From contig CALKJD010000094.1 in NCBI GenBank assembly GCA_937995755.1, positions 1 through 64,000 of the forward strand: DNA of 64,000 nucleotides. Reading direction: 5' to 3'. The notes beneath the pieces are model-generated. The model ran no database searches. It was given only the letters and a program-made list of their open reading frames with translations, and was not told where the DNA came from. How positions within the stretch are numbered: the stretch's first letter is position 1; each line of letters starts with the position of its first letter. Shown here piece after piece: positions 1 through 7,643 of this stretch. The DNA is from an uncultured Saprospiraceae bacterium (GTDB lineage Bacteria; Bacteroidota; Bacteroidia; Chitinophagales; Saprospiraceae). A program made the translations under genes and the position numbers.

Positions 1-190
1 TATAAACGACCTAGCTTCATTCACATAGAATCTTAAATAATACAATTGGCTAATCAGCCACCATCAAATAAATCTTGCTTTTCTCATTTTCCAATCACAA
101 ATAATCACCAACCATCATTAATATAAGCTTTGATCCATTATATATTTTCCTATATTACATACTTAATGTAAAATCAACAATAAGTACCCC

Positions 191-1852
191 ATGATAGGAA
201 TAATCTCATTTATAGCATTTACTGCAATCGTAGCCATTTTTGCTTATGTATCCACAAGAGGTACGGACGAAACCACTTCTGATGGTTATTTTCTCGGTGG
301 TCGTAGTCTAGGAGCGATAACTATCGCGGGTTCATTATTACTTACTAATCTATCTACCGAGCAAATCGTTGGACTCAATGGTGCTGCATATAAGCATGGT
401 ATATTAGTAATGGCTTGGGAAACCTTTGCCGCAGTCGCTATGATTGTCACAGCCATATGGTTATTACCTAAGTACTTAAAAGGCGGAATTGCCACCGTGC
501 CTACTTTTTTGGCGAGGCGATTTGATACCATGACCAAGACGATGGTATCAGCATTATTCCTATCTGGTTACGTAGTGGTATTACTTCCTATCGTGTTGTA
601 TTCAGGAGCTTTGGCTTTCATTACCATGTTTGACCTAGAGACTTTATTGGGATTAGATAAGACTACATGCCTTTGGATATGTGTTTGGGTGATTGGATTG
701 ATCGGATCTATCTATGCGATATTTGGTGGATTGAAAGCCGTAGCCGTTTCGGATCTTGTCAATGCAGTAGGTCTTATGATTGGTGGTCTATTAATCCCTG
801 TATTTGGTTTGATGGCAATAGGTGATGGTAGTATGATGGCAGGGCTAGATGTATTGACATCTACTAATCCGGAGATGTTTAATGCTATAGGTAGTCCGAC
901 ATCTGAGATTCCATTTTCTACGATATTTACAGGTATGATGTTAGTGCAGTTGTTTTACTGGGGTACCAATCAAGCGATCATACAAAGAGCATTAGGAGCG
1001 AGTAGTTTACAAGAAGGGCAGAAGGGATTAGTATTTGCGAGTTTCGTGAAGATACTAGGGCCACTGATTGTCGTGCTTCCTGGATTGATCGCTTTTCATA
1101 TGTTTCAAGGTGGATTATCTAACGGAGATGAAGCTTATCCAGCATTAGTCAAAGAAGTATTGCCTGCGCCTTTATTAGGCTTCTTTGCAGCCGTAATATT
1201 TGGAGCCATTATGAGTTCATTTAATAGTGCACTCAATAGTTCTGTGACGCTTTTTGGATTAGATATCTATAAGCAACATTTCAATACAGATGCTACAGAG
1301 AAGCAAGTCGTAAAAGCAGGGAAAACTTTTGGAATCATACTAGCAGTTTTGGCGATGTTTATAGCACCATTTATTGCGAATGCACCAGATGGATTATTCG
1401 GATATTTACAAGAAGTGAATGGTTGTTATTCTATCCCCATTTTAACGATAATCGTAGTAGGGTTTGCAACGAAGTATGTACCAGCTATAGCTGCTAAAAT
1501 AGCGCTTTGGTCAGGAGTAGTATTGTACAGTATCAGTCAGTTTATCCTCAAGCCGAATATGCAAGCCAGAGCCGTAGAGGCTTTAGATACTACAGGTATG
1601 ACAGAGGAAGCAGCAGCGGCGGCCATTGGATTAGCAGAAAAAACAGCGTACCCACACTTCTTACACGTGATGGCAATCTTGTTTGTACTTAACGTAGTGA
1701 TCATGCTAATCATAGGTAAATTAAAACCTAGAGAAACAGCTTATGAGCAGAAGTATACAGAAGATGTAGATATCACACCATGGAAATTAGTAAAGCCAAT
1801 CGGAGCCGTGATATGTATTATAGTTGTAGGCGTATACATGTACTTCTCTTAA
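191..1852 (+). CDS. Solute:sodium symporter, YidK-like (SSS/SLC5 family)
   Basis: Inner-membrane Na+-coupled symporter of 553 residues with about 13-14 hydrophobic segments across its whole length. The N-terminal region has the family signatures GYFLGGRSL and NLSTEQIVGLNG (residues about 32-65), which closely match E. coli YidK as I remember it, and so do the later LPIVLYSGALA and NQAIIQRALGA stretches. The substrate is not deducible; sugars or sugar acids are typical for this branch. A clear hairpin terminator follows at 1904-1938. The gene is alone on its strand, convergent with yggS. No strict TAnnTTTG box was seen upstream in the 190 bases available. Family assignment is firm, substrate unknown. 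Confidence 0.9.
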   Translation: MIGIISFIAFTAIVAIFAYVSTRGTDETTSDGYFLGGRSLGAITIAGSLLLTNLSTEQIVGLNGAAYKHGILVMAWETFAAVAMIVTAIWLLPKYLKGGIATVPTFLARRFDTMTKTMVSALFLSGYVVVLLPIVLYSGALAFITMFDLETLLGLDKTTCLWICVWVIGLIGSIYAIFGGLKAVAVSDLVNAVGLMIGGLLIPVFGLMAIGDGSMMAGLDVLTSTNPEMFNAIGSPTSEIPFSTIFTGMMLVQLFYWGTNQAIIQRALGASSLQEGQKGLVFASFVKILGPLIVVLPGLIAFHMFQGGLSNGDEAYPALVKEVLPAPLLGFFAAVIFGAIMSSFNSALNSSVTLFGLDIYKQHFNTDATEKQVVKAGKTFGIILAVLAMFIAPFIANAPDGLFGYLQEVNGCYSIPILTIIVVGFATKYVPAIAAKIALWSGVVLYSISQFILKPNMQARAVEALDTTGMTEEAAAAAIGLAEKTAYPHFLHVMAILFVLNVVIMLIIGKLKPRETAYEQKYTEDVDITPWKLVKPIGAVICIIVVGVYMYFS

Positions 1853-1903
1853 TAAAGTGTACCATATTGCTAACAAGAAATTGAAAATAAATAAATGAGA
1901 AAG

Positions 1904-1938
1904 AAGACTCACTGCATGTATTGTAGTGGGTCTTTTTG
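1904..1938 (+). terminator. Rho-independent terminator after the YidK-like symporter
   Basis: A 10-bp stem (AAGACTCACT pairing with AGTGGGTCTT, one G-T wobble) with an 11-nt loop is followed by a run of T. It lies between two convergent genes and may also slow transcription arriving from yggS, although the T-run on that side is poorer. Confidence 0.8.
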
Positions 1939-1957
1939 TTAGCTAATGTTTGTCTAA

Positions 1958-2599
1958 CTATTTGAAAAGTAAGCTACCAATCCTTACCATTGTAGCACCT
2001 TCTTCGATGGCTAATTCGTAATCACCAGACATACCCATGCTAAGTTCGCAGAAGTTGTCATCAGTGGAGAAATATGTCGACTTGCAATAATCAAAAATCG
2101 ATTTCAATTCTGCAAATTCTGATCGTACCTGATCTTGATCATCTACGAAACTAGCCATACCCATAAGCCCCTTGACCTGTACGAGAGGTGATGAAGATTG
2201 ATGCTTTAGTATAATGGCTTCAAGTGCCTCTTTATCAAGACCATACTTGGCTTCTTCTTCTCCGATTTTGTATTGTAATAATACGGAGATAGGTTTCTTG
2301 ATTTTCTCAGCTTCACGAACTATAACATCATAAAGTTTCTCTGAATCAACAGAGTGAATCATGTCCACTATAGGCAAGACGGTTTTTACTTTCTTACTTT
2401 GAAGGTGACCGATCATATGCCACTCTACATCTTCAGGGAAATAATCACTTTTACGTTCAAGTTCGCTGACTCGATTTTCACCAAATATACGTTGACCTTG
2501 ATCGTAGATTGCCATGACTTGATCATCTGGTCGCGTCTTAGAGACTGCGACTAGAGTTACATTCTTATCCTTGAGGGATTTTACTAATGCTGTATACAT
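1958..2599 (-). CDS. yggS: YggS/PLPBP family pyridoxal phosphate homeostasis protein
   Basis: Single-domain, TIM-barrel PLP-binding protein of 213 residues that buffers cellular vitamin B6; no catalytic activity is established for the family. The PLP-lysine motif VAVSKTRP lies at about residues 17-24, followed by FGENRVSE and WHMIGHLQSKK, and the C-terminal SMGMSGDYELAIEEGATMVRIGS signature is complete (family glycine-rich phosphate-binding end). It is slightly shorter at the N-terminus than most homologs. It lies 12 bases after the deoxynucleoside kinase gene on the same strand, so the two are probably cotranscribed. Confidence 0.93.
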   Translation of the reverse strand: MYTALVKSLKDKNVTLVAVSKTRPDDQVMAIYDQGQRIFGENRVSELERKSDYFPEDVEWHMIGHLQSKKVKTVLPIVDMIHSVDSEKLYDVIVREAEKIKKPISVLLQYKIGEEEAKYGLDKEALEAIILKHQSSSPLVQVKGLMGMASFVDDQDQVRSEFAELKSIFDYCKSTYFSTDDNFCELSMGMSGDYELAIEEGATMVRIGSLLFK

Positions 2600-2611
2600 A
2601 CTATCACAAAC

Positions 2612-3247
2612 CTAGAATAGGCCGTAAAGTTCTTTATCTACCTTATCAATAATGAAACCGAGATCTTCTTTTCTATTCTTAAAGTCGAGATCATCCACGT
2701 CTATGATTAATAACTTACCTTCTGTATAACCTTTGATCCATTCTTCATAACGCTCATTGAGACGCTTAAGATAATCAAGGCTCATATTACCTTCGTAATC
2801 GCGTCCACGTGTATGTATATGATTGACTAGGGTAGGTATATTCGATCTGAGATATATCAATAGATCTGGCGCTTCCACCTGAGAAGACATCGTCTTGAAG
2901 AGATCAAAGTAGTTAGCGAAGTCACGCTCGCTCATCAGCCCCATATCATGTAGGTTAGGTGCGAAGATGTACGCATCTTCATAGATGGTTCTATCTTGGA
3001 TCACTGTAGCATCGCCCTGACGAATACCCAATATCTGCTGATATCTGCTATTCAAGAAGTAAATCTGTAGGTTGAAAGACCAACGGTGCATATCATTATA
3101 GAAGTCGCTCAAGTACGGATTAGTACTAGTGTCTTCATAGAGTACATCCCAGCCATAATGGTTAGAGAGTAGTTCTGATAGCGTCGTTTTGCCTGCACCG
3201 ATGTTTCCAGCTACGGCTATGTGCTTTATTTTCTTAGGTTCTGTCAT
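2612..3247 (-). CDS. Deoxynucleoside kinase (dNK/dCK family)
   Basis: Cytosolic kinase of 211 residues that phosphorylates deoxynucleosides for nucleotide salvage. The P-loop GNIGAGKTTLSE is at residues 15-26, the substrate-site glutamate/aspartate region YEDTSTNPYL follows, then the QDRTIYEDAYIFA motif (DRS-like) and a basic lid segment HTRGRDYEG. Length is normal for the bacterial family. It is the first gene of a probable two-gene unit with yggS. Whether it prefers deoxyadenosine, deoxyguanosine or a pyrimidine cannot be read from the sequence. Confidence 0.92.
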   Translation of the reverse strand: MTEPKKIKHIAVAGNIGAGKTTLSELLSNHYGWDVLYEDTSTNPYLSDFYNDMHRWSFNLQIYFLNSRYQQILGIRQGDATVIQDRTIYEDAYIFAPNLHDMGLMSERDFANYFDLFKTMSSQVEAPDLLIYLRSNIPTLVNHIHTRGRDYEGNMSLDYLKRLNERYEEWIKGYTEGKLLIIDVDDLDFKNRKEDLGFIIDKVDKELYGLF

Positions 3248-3686
3248 GATATATTCGCCTTAGGAGCTCATAATAAAGTTGGGTAAATAGGCTTGGGGTT
3301 GCAATATTACGAATACATAGTGCGGTATGATAATTACGGTTCAAGATTTTGGAAGAATGTGGATAAATAATTTTGAATCCGAGGATTATAGGTCTTTCAG
3401 TAAGATATTATGATTCCAATTGCTATAATATTGTAATAGTGTATATGTGAAAGAGAACATTCAGATCGATTGAAGCTCTTGATTGGAATCATGTAGTATG
3501 CTTGTGATTCATACGTATTTCAATAAAAATATGATACTTAGCCCTTATAAAGTGTTACTTGTCTATATTTTACGAGTATTTATAAGCGTTACATTACTTT
3601 TAGAAAAGTAAATTGACACATCAAACAATAGAGTATTAGCATCTTATTAAGAAATGATCCTAATCTAAAACCATACCTTAGCCAAC
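3248..3686. other. Divergent intergenic region, no gene seen
   Basis: About 440 AT-rich bases separate the divergent kinase and ABC ATPase genes. They must hold both promoters. A TAccTTAG sequence just ahead of the ABC gene resembles the Bacteroidota -7 box with one mismatch. I see no convincing small gene or hairpin. Confidence 0.4.
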
Positions 3687-4430
3687 ATGGAAAAAATGAT
3701 ATCTGTAAAAGACCTGAAGAAAACCTATGTAATGGGAACAGAGCAGGTACATGCCCTAAAGAACGTTTCAGTCGATATTCTGAAAAATGAATACGTAGCA
3801 CTTATGGGGCCTTCTGGTTCTGGTAAGTCTACACTTATGAATCTATTAGGTTGTCTAGATACACCTACTAGCGGAACATACATGCTCAATGGTATCAATG
3901 TATCTGAAATGACTGACAGTGAGCTAGCGACGGTGCGTAACAGAGAGATTGGGTTTGTATTCCAAACTTTCAATTTATTGCCACGACTATCAGCGCTCGA
4001 TAATGTTGCATTACCTCTAGTATACTCAGGGATGAGTAGAGTCAAAAGAGAAGAAAGAGCTGCCCATGTACTCGATATAGTAGGGTTAGCTGATCGTATG
4101 ATGCACAAGCCCAACGAACTATCTGGGGGACAGCGCCAGAGAGTTGCCATAGCAAGAGCATTAGTCAATGATCCAGCTATTATCCTTGCCGATGAGCCTA
4201 CAGGTAACCTCGATACCAAGACATCTATTGAGATCATGGAGATTTTCGAATCTATACAAGATAACGGTAATACTGTCATACTAGTCACTCACGAACCAGA
4301 TATCGCAGAGCACGCTCACCGAATTATCAGATTGAGAGATGGACTGGTAGAGTCAGATGTACTCAATGAAAATATCATCAAAGCATCCGATCCTACCCAT
4401 AGATATAATGTAGCAGAGAGAGAAAGGTAA
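3687..4430 (+). CDS. ABC transporter ATP-binding protein, LolD/MacB type
   Basis: ATPase subunit of 247 residues. Walker A is GPSGSGKST (about residues 41-49), the Q-loop lies in [13 protein letters not shown], the ABC signature is LSGGQRQR, Walker B is [12 protein letters not shown] and the switch histidine is in VTHEPD. The [19 protein letters not shown] stretch is typical of the LolD/MacB/YtrE group, which powers lipoprotein release or mechanotransmission rather than classical import. No FtsX/MacB-type permease is adjacent, so the partner must be encoded elsewhere. Function beyond the family is therefore open. Confidence 0.9.
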   Translation: MEKMISVKDLKKTYVMGTEQVHALKNVSVDILKNEYVALMGPSGSGKSTLMNLLGCLDTPTSGTYMLNGINVSEMTDSELATVRNREIGFVFQTFNLLPRLSALDNVALPLVYSGMSRVKREERAAHVLDIVGLADRMMHKPNELSGGQRQRVAIARALVNDPAIILADEPTGNLDTKTSIEIMEIFESIQDNGNTVILVTHEPDIAEHAHRIIRLRDGLVESDVLNENIIKASDPTHRYNVAERER

Positions 4431-4752
4431 GTAATCTGTCTGACTATCTTTAATTGTGAAATCTAGGATTTCTAATTTGGTTAATCATCTCTGTAGTCTC
4501 TTCAAAGAGACACAAACTAGATGTGGCTAGCGCAGGCTGAAATATGCGTAACTAGTTATCATACAGCTACGCTCGAGTCCTGTTATATACGTATCCTTAG
4601 GAGGGATGATGAGCTTAATCTCAATTCGAAGAATTGTCATCTATTTTCTAAGGGCAGTCCAGTCTTCCGTGTTTTACTTTTTAATCAATTGGTATTCCCA
4701 CAACTCAATTCGCTGGTATTTGTTTTCTTTGTAATACAAAGAGATCAAGATT
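4431..4752. other. Long leader ahead of the adenosyltransferase gene, with nested hairpin
   Basis: This stretch of 322 bases lies between two same-strand genes. It contains a nested palindromic structure: CCTTAG (4595-4600) with CTAAGG (4648-4653), GATGA (4605-4609) with TCATC (4637-4641), and an inner CAATTC-GAA-GAATTG hairpin (4622-4636). I looked for a cobalamin riboswitch because of the downstream gene and found no B12 box. Function unknown; it may be a leader or an inactive remnant. Confidence 0.3.
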
Positions 4753-5304
4753 ATGAAAATATATACGAAGACAGGAGACAAAGGTACAACAGGCCTATTT
4801 GGTGGAGCTAGAGTATCTAAAGATGATATTAGGATAGAAGCTTATGGTACTTTAGATGAGTTAAACTCTTTCATAGGTACATTGCTGGCTTCTATGGATG
4901 TCAAAGGTCAAAACGAGATCTTAACGGATGTCCAAAATAGACTTTTTACTATAGGCTCTAATCTAGCTTCGGATCCTAGTAAGGATATGATCACACCTGA
5001 CCTTACAGAGGCAGATATTAAGATCTTAGAAGATGCCATGGATAATATGAATGAGCATCTAGCACCACTGAGAGCATTTATACTTCCTGGAGGATCGGTT
5101 GCTGTGGGTATAGCACACCAATGTCGTACAATATGTCGTAGAGCAGAGCGTAGAGTTGTGTCGCTTAGTAATGTATCCACAGTCGATGAGCATATCGGTA
5201 GATACCTCAATAGATTGTCTGACTACCTGTTTGTACTAGGTAGAATGATAGCTAAAGAACAAGGTGTCGCAGAAGTAAACTGGGAACCAAGAAAAGTTAA
5301 ATAG
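4753..5304 (+). CDS. Cob(I)yrinic acid a,c-diamide adenosyltransferase, PduO type
   Basis: Transfers the adenosyl group of ATP to cob(I)alamin to make coenzyme B12. The protein has 183 residues, normal for the single-domain PduO family, and an almost complete signature set: MKIYTKTGDKGTTGLFGG at the N-terminus (ATP binding), DELNSFIG, and CRRAERRVVSL near residues 130-140. The ATG start is supported by the conserved N-terminus beginning exactly there. It is convergent with the DUF6580 gene, the two stops being about 10 bases apart. The cell therefore uses adenosylcobalamin, probably for methylmalonyl-CoA mutase or ribonucleotide reductase encoded elsewhere (inference). Confidence 0.94.
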   Translation: MKIYTKTGDKGTTGLFGGARVSKDDIRIEAYGTLDELNSFIGTLLASMDVKGQNEILTDVQNRLFTIGSNLASDPSKDMITPDLTEADIKILEDAMDNMNEHLAPLRAFILPGGSVAVGIAHQCRTICRRAERRVVSLSNVSTVDEHIGRYLNRLSDYLFVLGRMIAKEQGVAEVNWEPRKVK

Positions 5305-5314
5305 GGTCTACACA

Positions 5315-5887
5315 CTAAGCTAATTGTGCCTTGCGCTCATAAGCGTAAAAATGTACTAACTCGTAACTTCCGAAGAGTACAGCCGTAAATGCAAGATTGC
5401 TGATAAGTGAAGTCTTAAGGAATGGAAGTGCTGCTGTATAACAAGCTGCAAGTCCAGCGGCATTCATAGGGTAGAGTGTGCCACTCATCCATGTACCGAA
5501 GTTAGATATAATAAAAAATACCAATGAAGCACCTAATGCTGTAAGAGCTAGCTTAGCAGGATTCCATTTCTTCAATACTTTAGCACCAACGAATATCATG
5601 AGAATAGCAGAAATATATACAGTTGGCATATAATCAGCGTACCATACGATACCATCTACATCAGGATACCACACACGGCTTACTGTGTTATTAATGACTA
5701 GATCAGATAGGTACCAAGTAATAATTGGAGTTAAAGCGGCTAATGCTTTCCATCCGAGATATGTCCCAGCGAAGAGTGCGAGACTCTCCATAGCAGTAAA
5801 GTTAGGCATGTGTGGGATCAACCTACTAGCTACTGCTGCGATGATAAATCCTATTGCTAATTTACTTCCTTTCTTCTCTGTATTCAT
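5315..5887 (-). CDS. DUF6580 family integral membrane protein, putative transporter
   Basis: Hydrophobic 190-residue protein with about five or six membrane segments and an N-terminal MNTEKKGSKLAIGFIIAAVASRL start. The pattern (R-x-x-P-H-M-P-N-F and A-L-F-A-G-T-Y-L-G) is what I recognise as DUF6580, a family annotated only as putative transport proteins and resembling the S-components of energy-coupling-factor importers. It is convergent with the cobalamin adenosyltransferase gene, which hints at but does not show a vitamin-related substrate. A strict -7 box lies about 25 bases upstream. Confidence 0.7.
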   Translation of the reverse strand: MNTEKKGSKLAIGFIIAAVASRLIPHMPNFTAMESLALFAGTYLGWKALAALTPIITWYLSDLVINNTVSRVWYPDVDGIVWYADYMPTVYISAILMIFVGAKVLKKWNPAKLALTALGASLVFFIISNFGTWMSGTLYPMNAAGLAACYTAALPFLKTSLISNLAFTAVLFGSYELVHFYAYERKAQLA

Positions 5888-5911
5888 CTTAATGGTATTT
5901 TTAAACAGTCA

Positions 5912-5919
5912 CAAAGATA
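5912..5919 (-). promoter_or_regulatory. Candidate -7 promoter box (TATCTTTG) for the DUF6580 gene
   Basis: An exact match to the Bacteroidota TAnnTTTG box on the minus strand, 25 bases upstream of the start codon. No good TTG -33 element at the usual spacing was found, so this is a moderate call. Confidence 0.45.
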
Positions 5920-6081
5920 TGCAATAGATAGTAATATGACACGGAATTGAGCATAAATGAAAGCGATAGGTTCATACTTAGTGATTAATGTAGATGCAGA
6001 TCGGTAATTACTTGGTGAGATATCATTTTCGAATGGATATCCAGAGGTGATACTTCGACATGAACTCGTATATTTACACAC

Positions 6082-7014
6082 ATGTATTTTAAGCAAGTAA
6101 AAGATGGAGAGAACGAGTGGTGGATGTATATAGTCACAATGTTTCTACTCTCATTAGGCTATGGCGTCGGTCAGTACCCATTGGTTTGGGCACAGTCTAG
6201 TGCTATCGATAAGCATCCAGATATAGGAACGGCGCAGCTCGAAGAATTTGGACGAAGGATGGACTTCAGTATCTTACATATGGATAGTAATGTAGGGCTA
6301 CTATTGCTTTTTACGATTTTTATTGTAGCCATGGCATTCTTTTTATTTGGAATCCGATATGTCCATCATAAGTCTATTAAAGGCTTAATTACACCTAGAT
6401 CGAGAATCAATTGGCCTAAAGTGTTATTTGGTCTAGTCGTATGGCTATTACTGCTAGCCATTTTTGAAGGAGTCAGTTACTTTCTTAATCCTGATGATTA
6501 TTTCATCAATGTGCAATGGAGTAAAGTGTTTTGGCTGCTCTTGATTTGTTTAGCGATTTTGCCCATACAGACTACCTTGGAAGAGCTAGTCTTTAGGTCT
6601 TATTTGATGAAGGGGTTTGGCTTAGTATCTGCGTATAAGTGGATTCCTCTAGTGCTTACATCTCTGCTCTTTGGTCTAGTACATGGTACTAATCCAGAGG
6701 TTGCTAAATATGGTGTTATGCCTATGCAATTGTATTATGTATCTGCGGGTTTATTACTAGGGATCATGACGATCATGGATGATGGTCTAGAGCTTGCAAT
6801 AGGTGTGCATGCAGCGACCAATATTTATGGCGCATTATTTATGAGTTATGAAGGAAGTGTACTGCAGACCGATAGTATATGGCGAATGACCGAAGTCAAC
6901 GCTTGGCTTATGGCAATATTTCTAATAATATCAGGAGTGATATTTTTGTTATTGTCTAAAAAGATGTTTGATTGGGGCTCCTGGAGTAAATTAACAGAAA
7001 GGATTGAATTATAA
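6082..7014 (+). CDS. CPBP family intramembrane metalloprotease (CAAX protease/bacteriocin-processing type)
   Basis: Polytopic membrane protease of 310 residues with about eight hydrophobic segments. All catalytic motifs of the Abi/CPBP family are present: EELVFR (residues 167-172, the EExxxR motif), FGLVHG with the second-motif His near residue 204, and HAATN near residue 241 (HxxxN). Members remove C-terminal tripeptides or act in bacteriocin self-protection and signalling; the substrate here is unknown. TATATTTA sits just before the start codon, one mismatch from the -7 box, suggesting a very short leader. The 184-residue orphan follows 8 bases downstream. Confidence 0.88.
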   Translation: MYFKQVKDGENEWWMYIVTMFLLSLGYGVGQYPLVWAQSSAIDKHPDIGTAQLEEFGRRMDFSILHMDSNVGLLLLFTIFIVAMAFFLFGIRYVHHKSIKGLITPRSRINWPKVLFGLVVWLLLLAIFEGVSYFLNPDDYFINVQWSKVFWLLLICLAILPIQTTLEELVFRSYLMKGFGLVSAYKWIPLVLTSLLFGLVHGTNPEVAKYGVMPMQLYYVSAGLLLGIMTIMDDGLELAIGVHAATNIYGALFMSYEGSVLQTDSIWRMTEVNAWLMAIFLIISGVIFLLLSKKMFDWGSWSKLTERIEL

Positions 7015-7022
7015 ATTTAAAT

Positions 7023-7577
7023 ATGAGAATTATGAAAAGTAAAGCAATTACTAAGAAACTCAAGAAGTATAAAGAGGAAGGAAAGTTTTTCAGTCTTCTT
7101 TCAAAGTATGATGATAACTATACGTCTGCGATTGTATTGGATGTGAATAGTGAATTTGTTGTTTTACAGGAGTTTTTTGAATTTAAGAAGATTACCAAAT
7201 CTGTATTTCCGATATCATCGATAGAGGCATTGAGAAGAAATCAGAATGATAAGTACCATGAAACGATCTTACGTGGAGAAGGCTTAATGAAAAAGTCGAA
7301 GCAGAAGTATAAGGTGGATATTAGTTCGTGGAAATCTATATCCAAGTCATTGAAAGATACTGGCCTAACAGTCATCATAGATTGCGAAAGAGTGAAAGAT
7401 GATTATTTCGGTATCGGTGAGATCAAAAAAGTAAATAAAGATTCATTGGAGATTAGATATTTTGATGCACAAGGTGTGTTAGATGAGACTAATACAAGAT
7501 TTCCTTATGACATCATTACGAAGCTTAGTTACGATAGCCAATACGCTAATATCTTCGCTAAATACACTCGCAAATAA
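7023..7577 (+). CDS. Hypothetical protein with an internal duplication
   Basis: Lysine-rich, soluble protein of 184 residues with no signal peptide; I do not recognise the family. The first half (about residues 35-85, SAIVLDVNSEFVVLQEFF...ISSIEAL) and the second half (about 127-180, GIGEIKKVNKDSLEIRYFD...YDIITKL) have the same pattern: a short beta-strand pair, then a strand ending in a conserved 'I..I..L' and a Tyr/Asn-rich tail. This suggests two small beta-barrel (Sm/SH3-like) domains. An ATG three codons in is an equally possible start. It sits between the CPBP protease and the M1 peptidase, but a 66-base gap with promoter-like sequence separates it from the latter. Confidence 0.75.
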   Translation: MRIMKSKAITKKLKKYKEEGKFFSLLSKYDDNYTSAIVLDVNSEFVVLQEFFEFKKITKSVFPISSIEALRRNQNDKYHETILRGEGLMKKSKQKYKVDISSWKSISKSLKDTGLTVIIDCERVKDDYFGIGEIKKVNKDSLEIRYFDAQGVLDETNTRFPYDIITKLSYDSQYANIFAKYTRK

Positions 7578-7643
7578 GAATTCTATTAAGGAACGTTCCT
7601 TTGAGTTTTGCCATTCCTTTAATTGAAACATATAAAATCAAAT

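Noticed and set aside
4431-4752. Cobalamin riboswitch ahead of the adenosyltransferase gene
   Set aside because: No B12 box or recognisable conserved core was found on the plus strand.
7588-7601. Perfect 14-bp palindrome AAGGAACGTTCCTT upstream of the M1 peptidase gene
   Set aside because: A 7-bp-arm palindrome is expected a few times by chance in 64 kb, and nothing else supports an operator.
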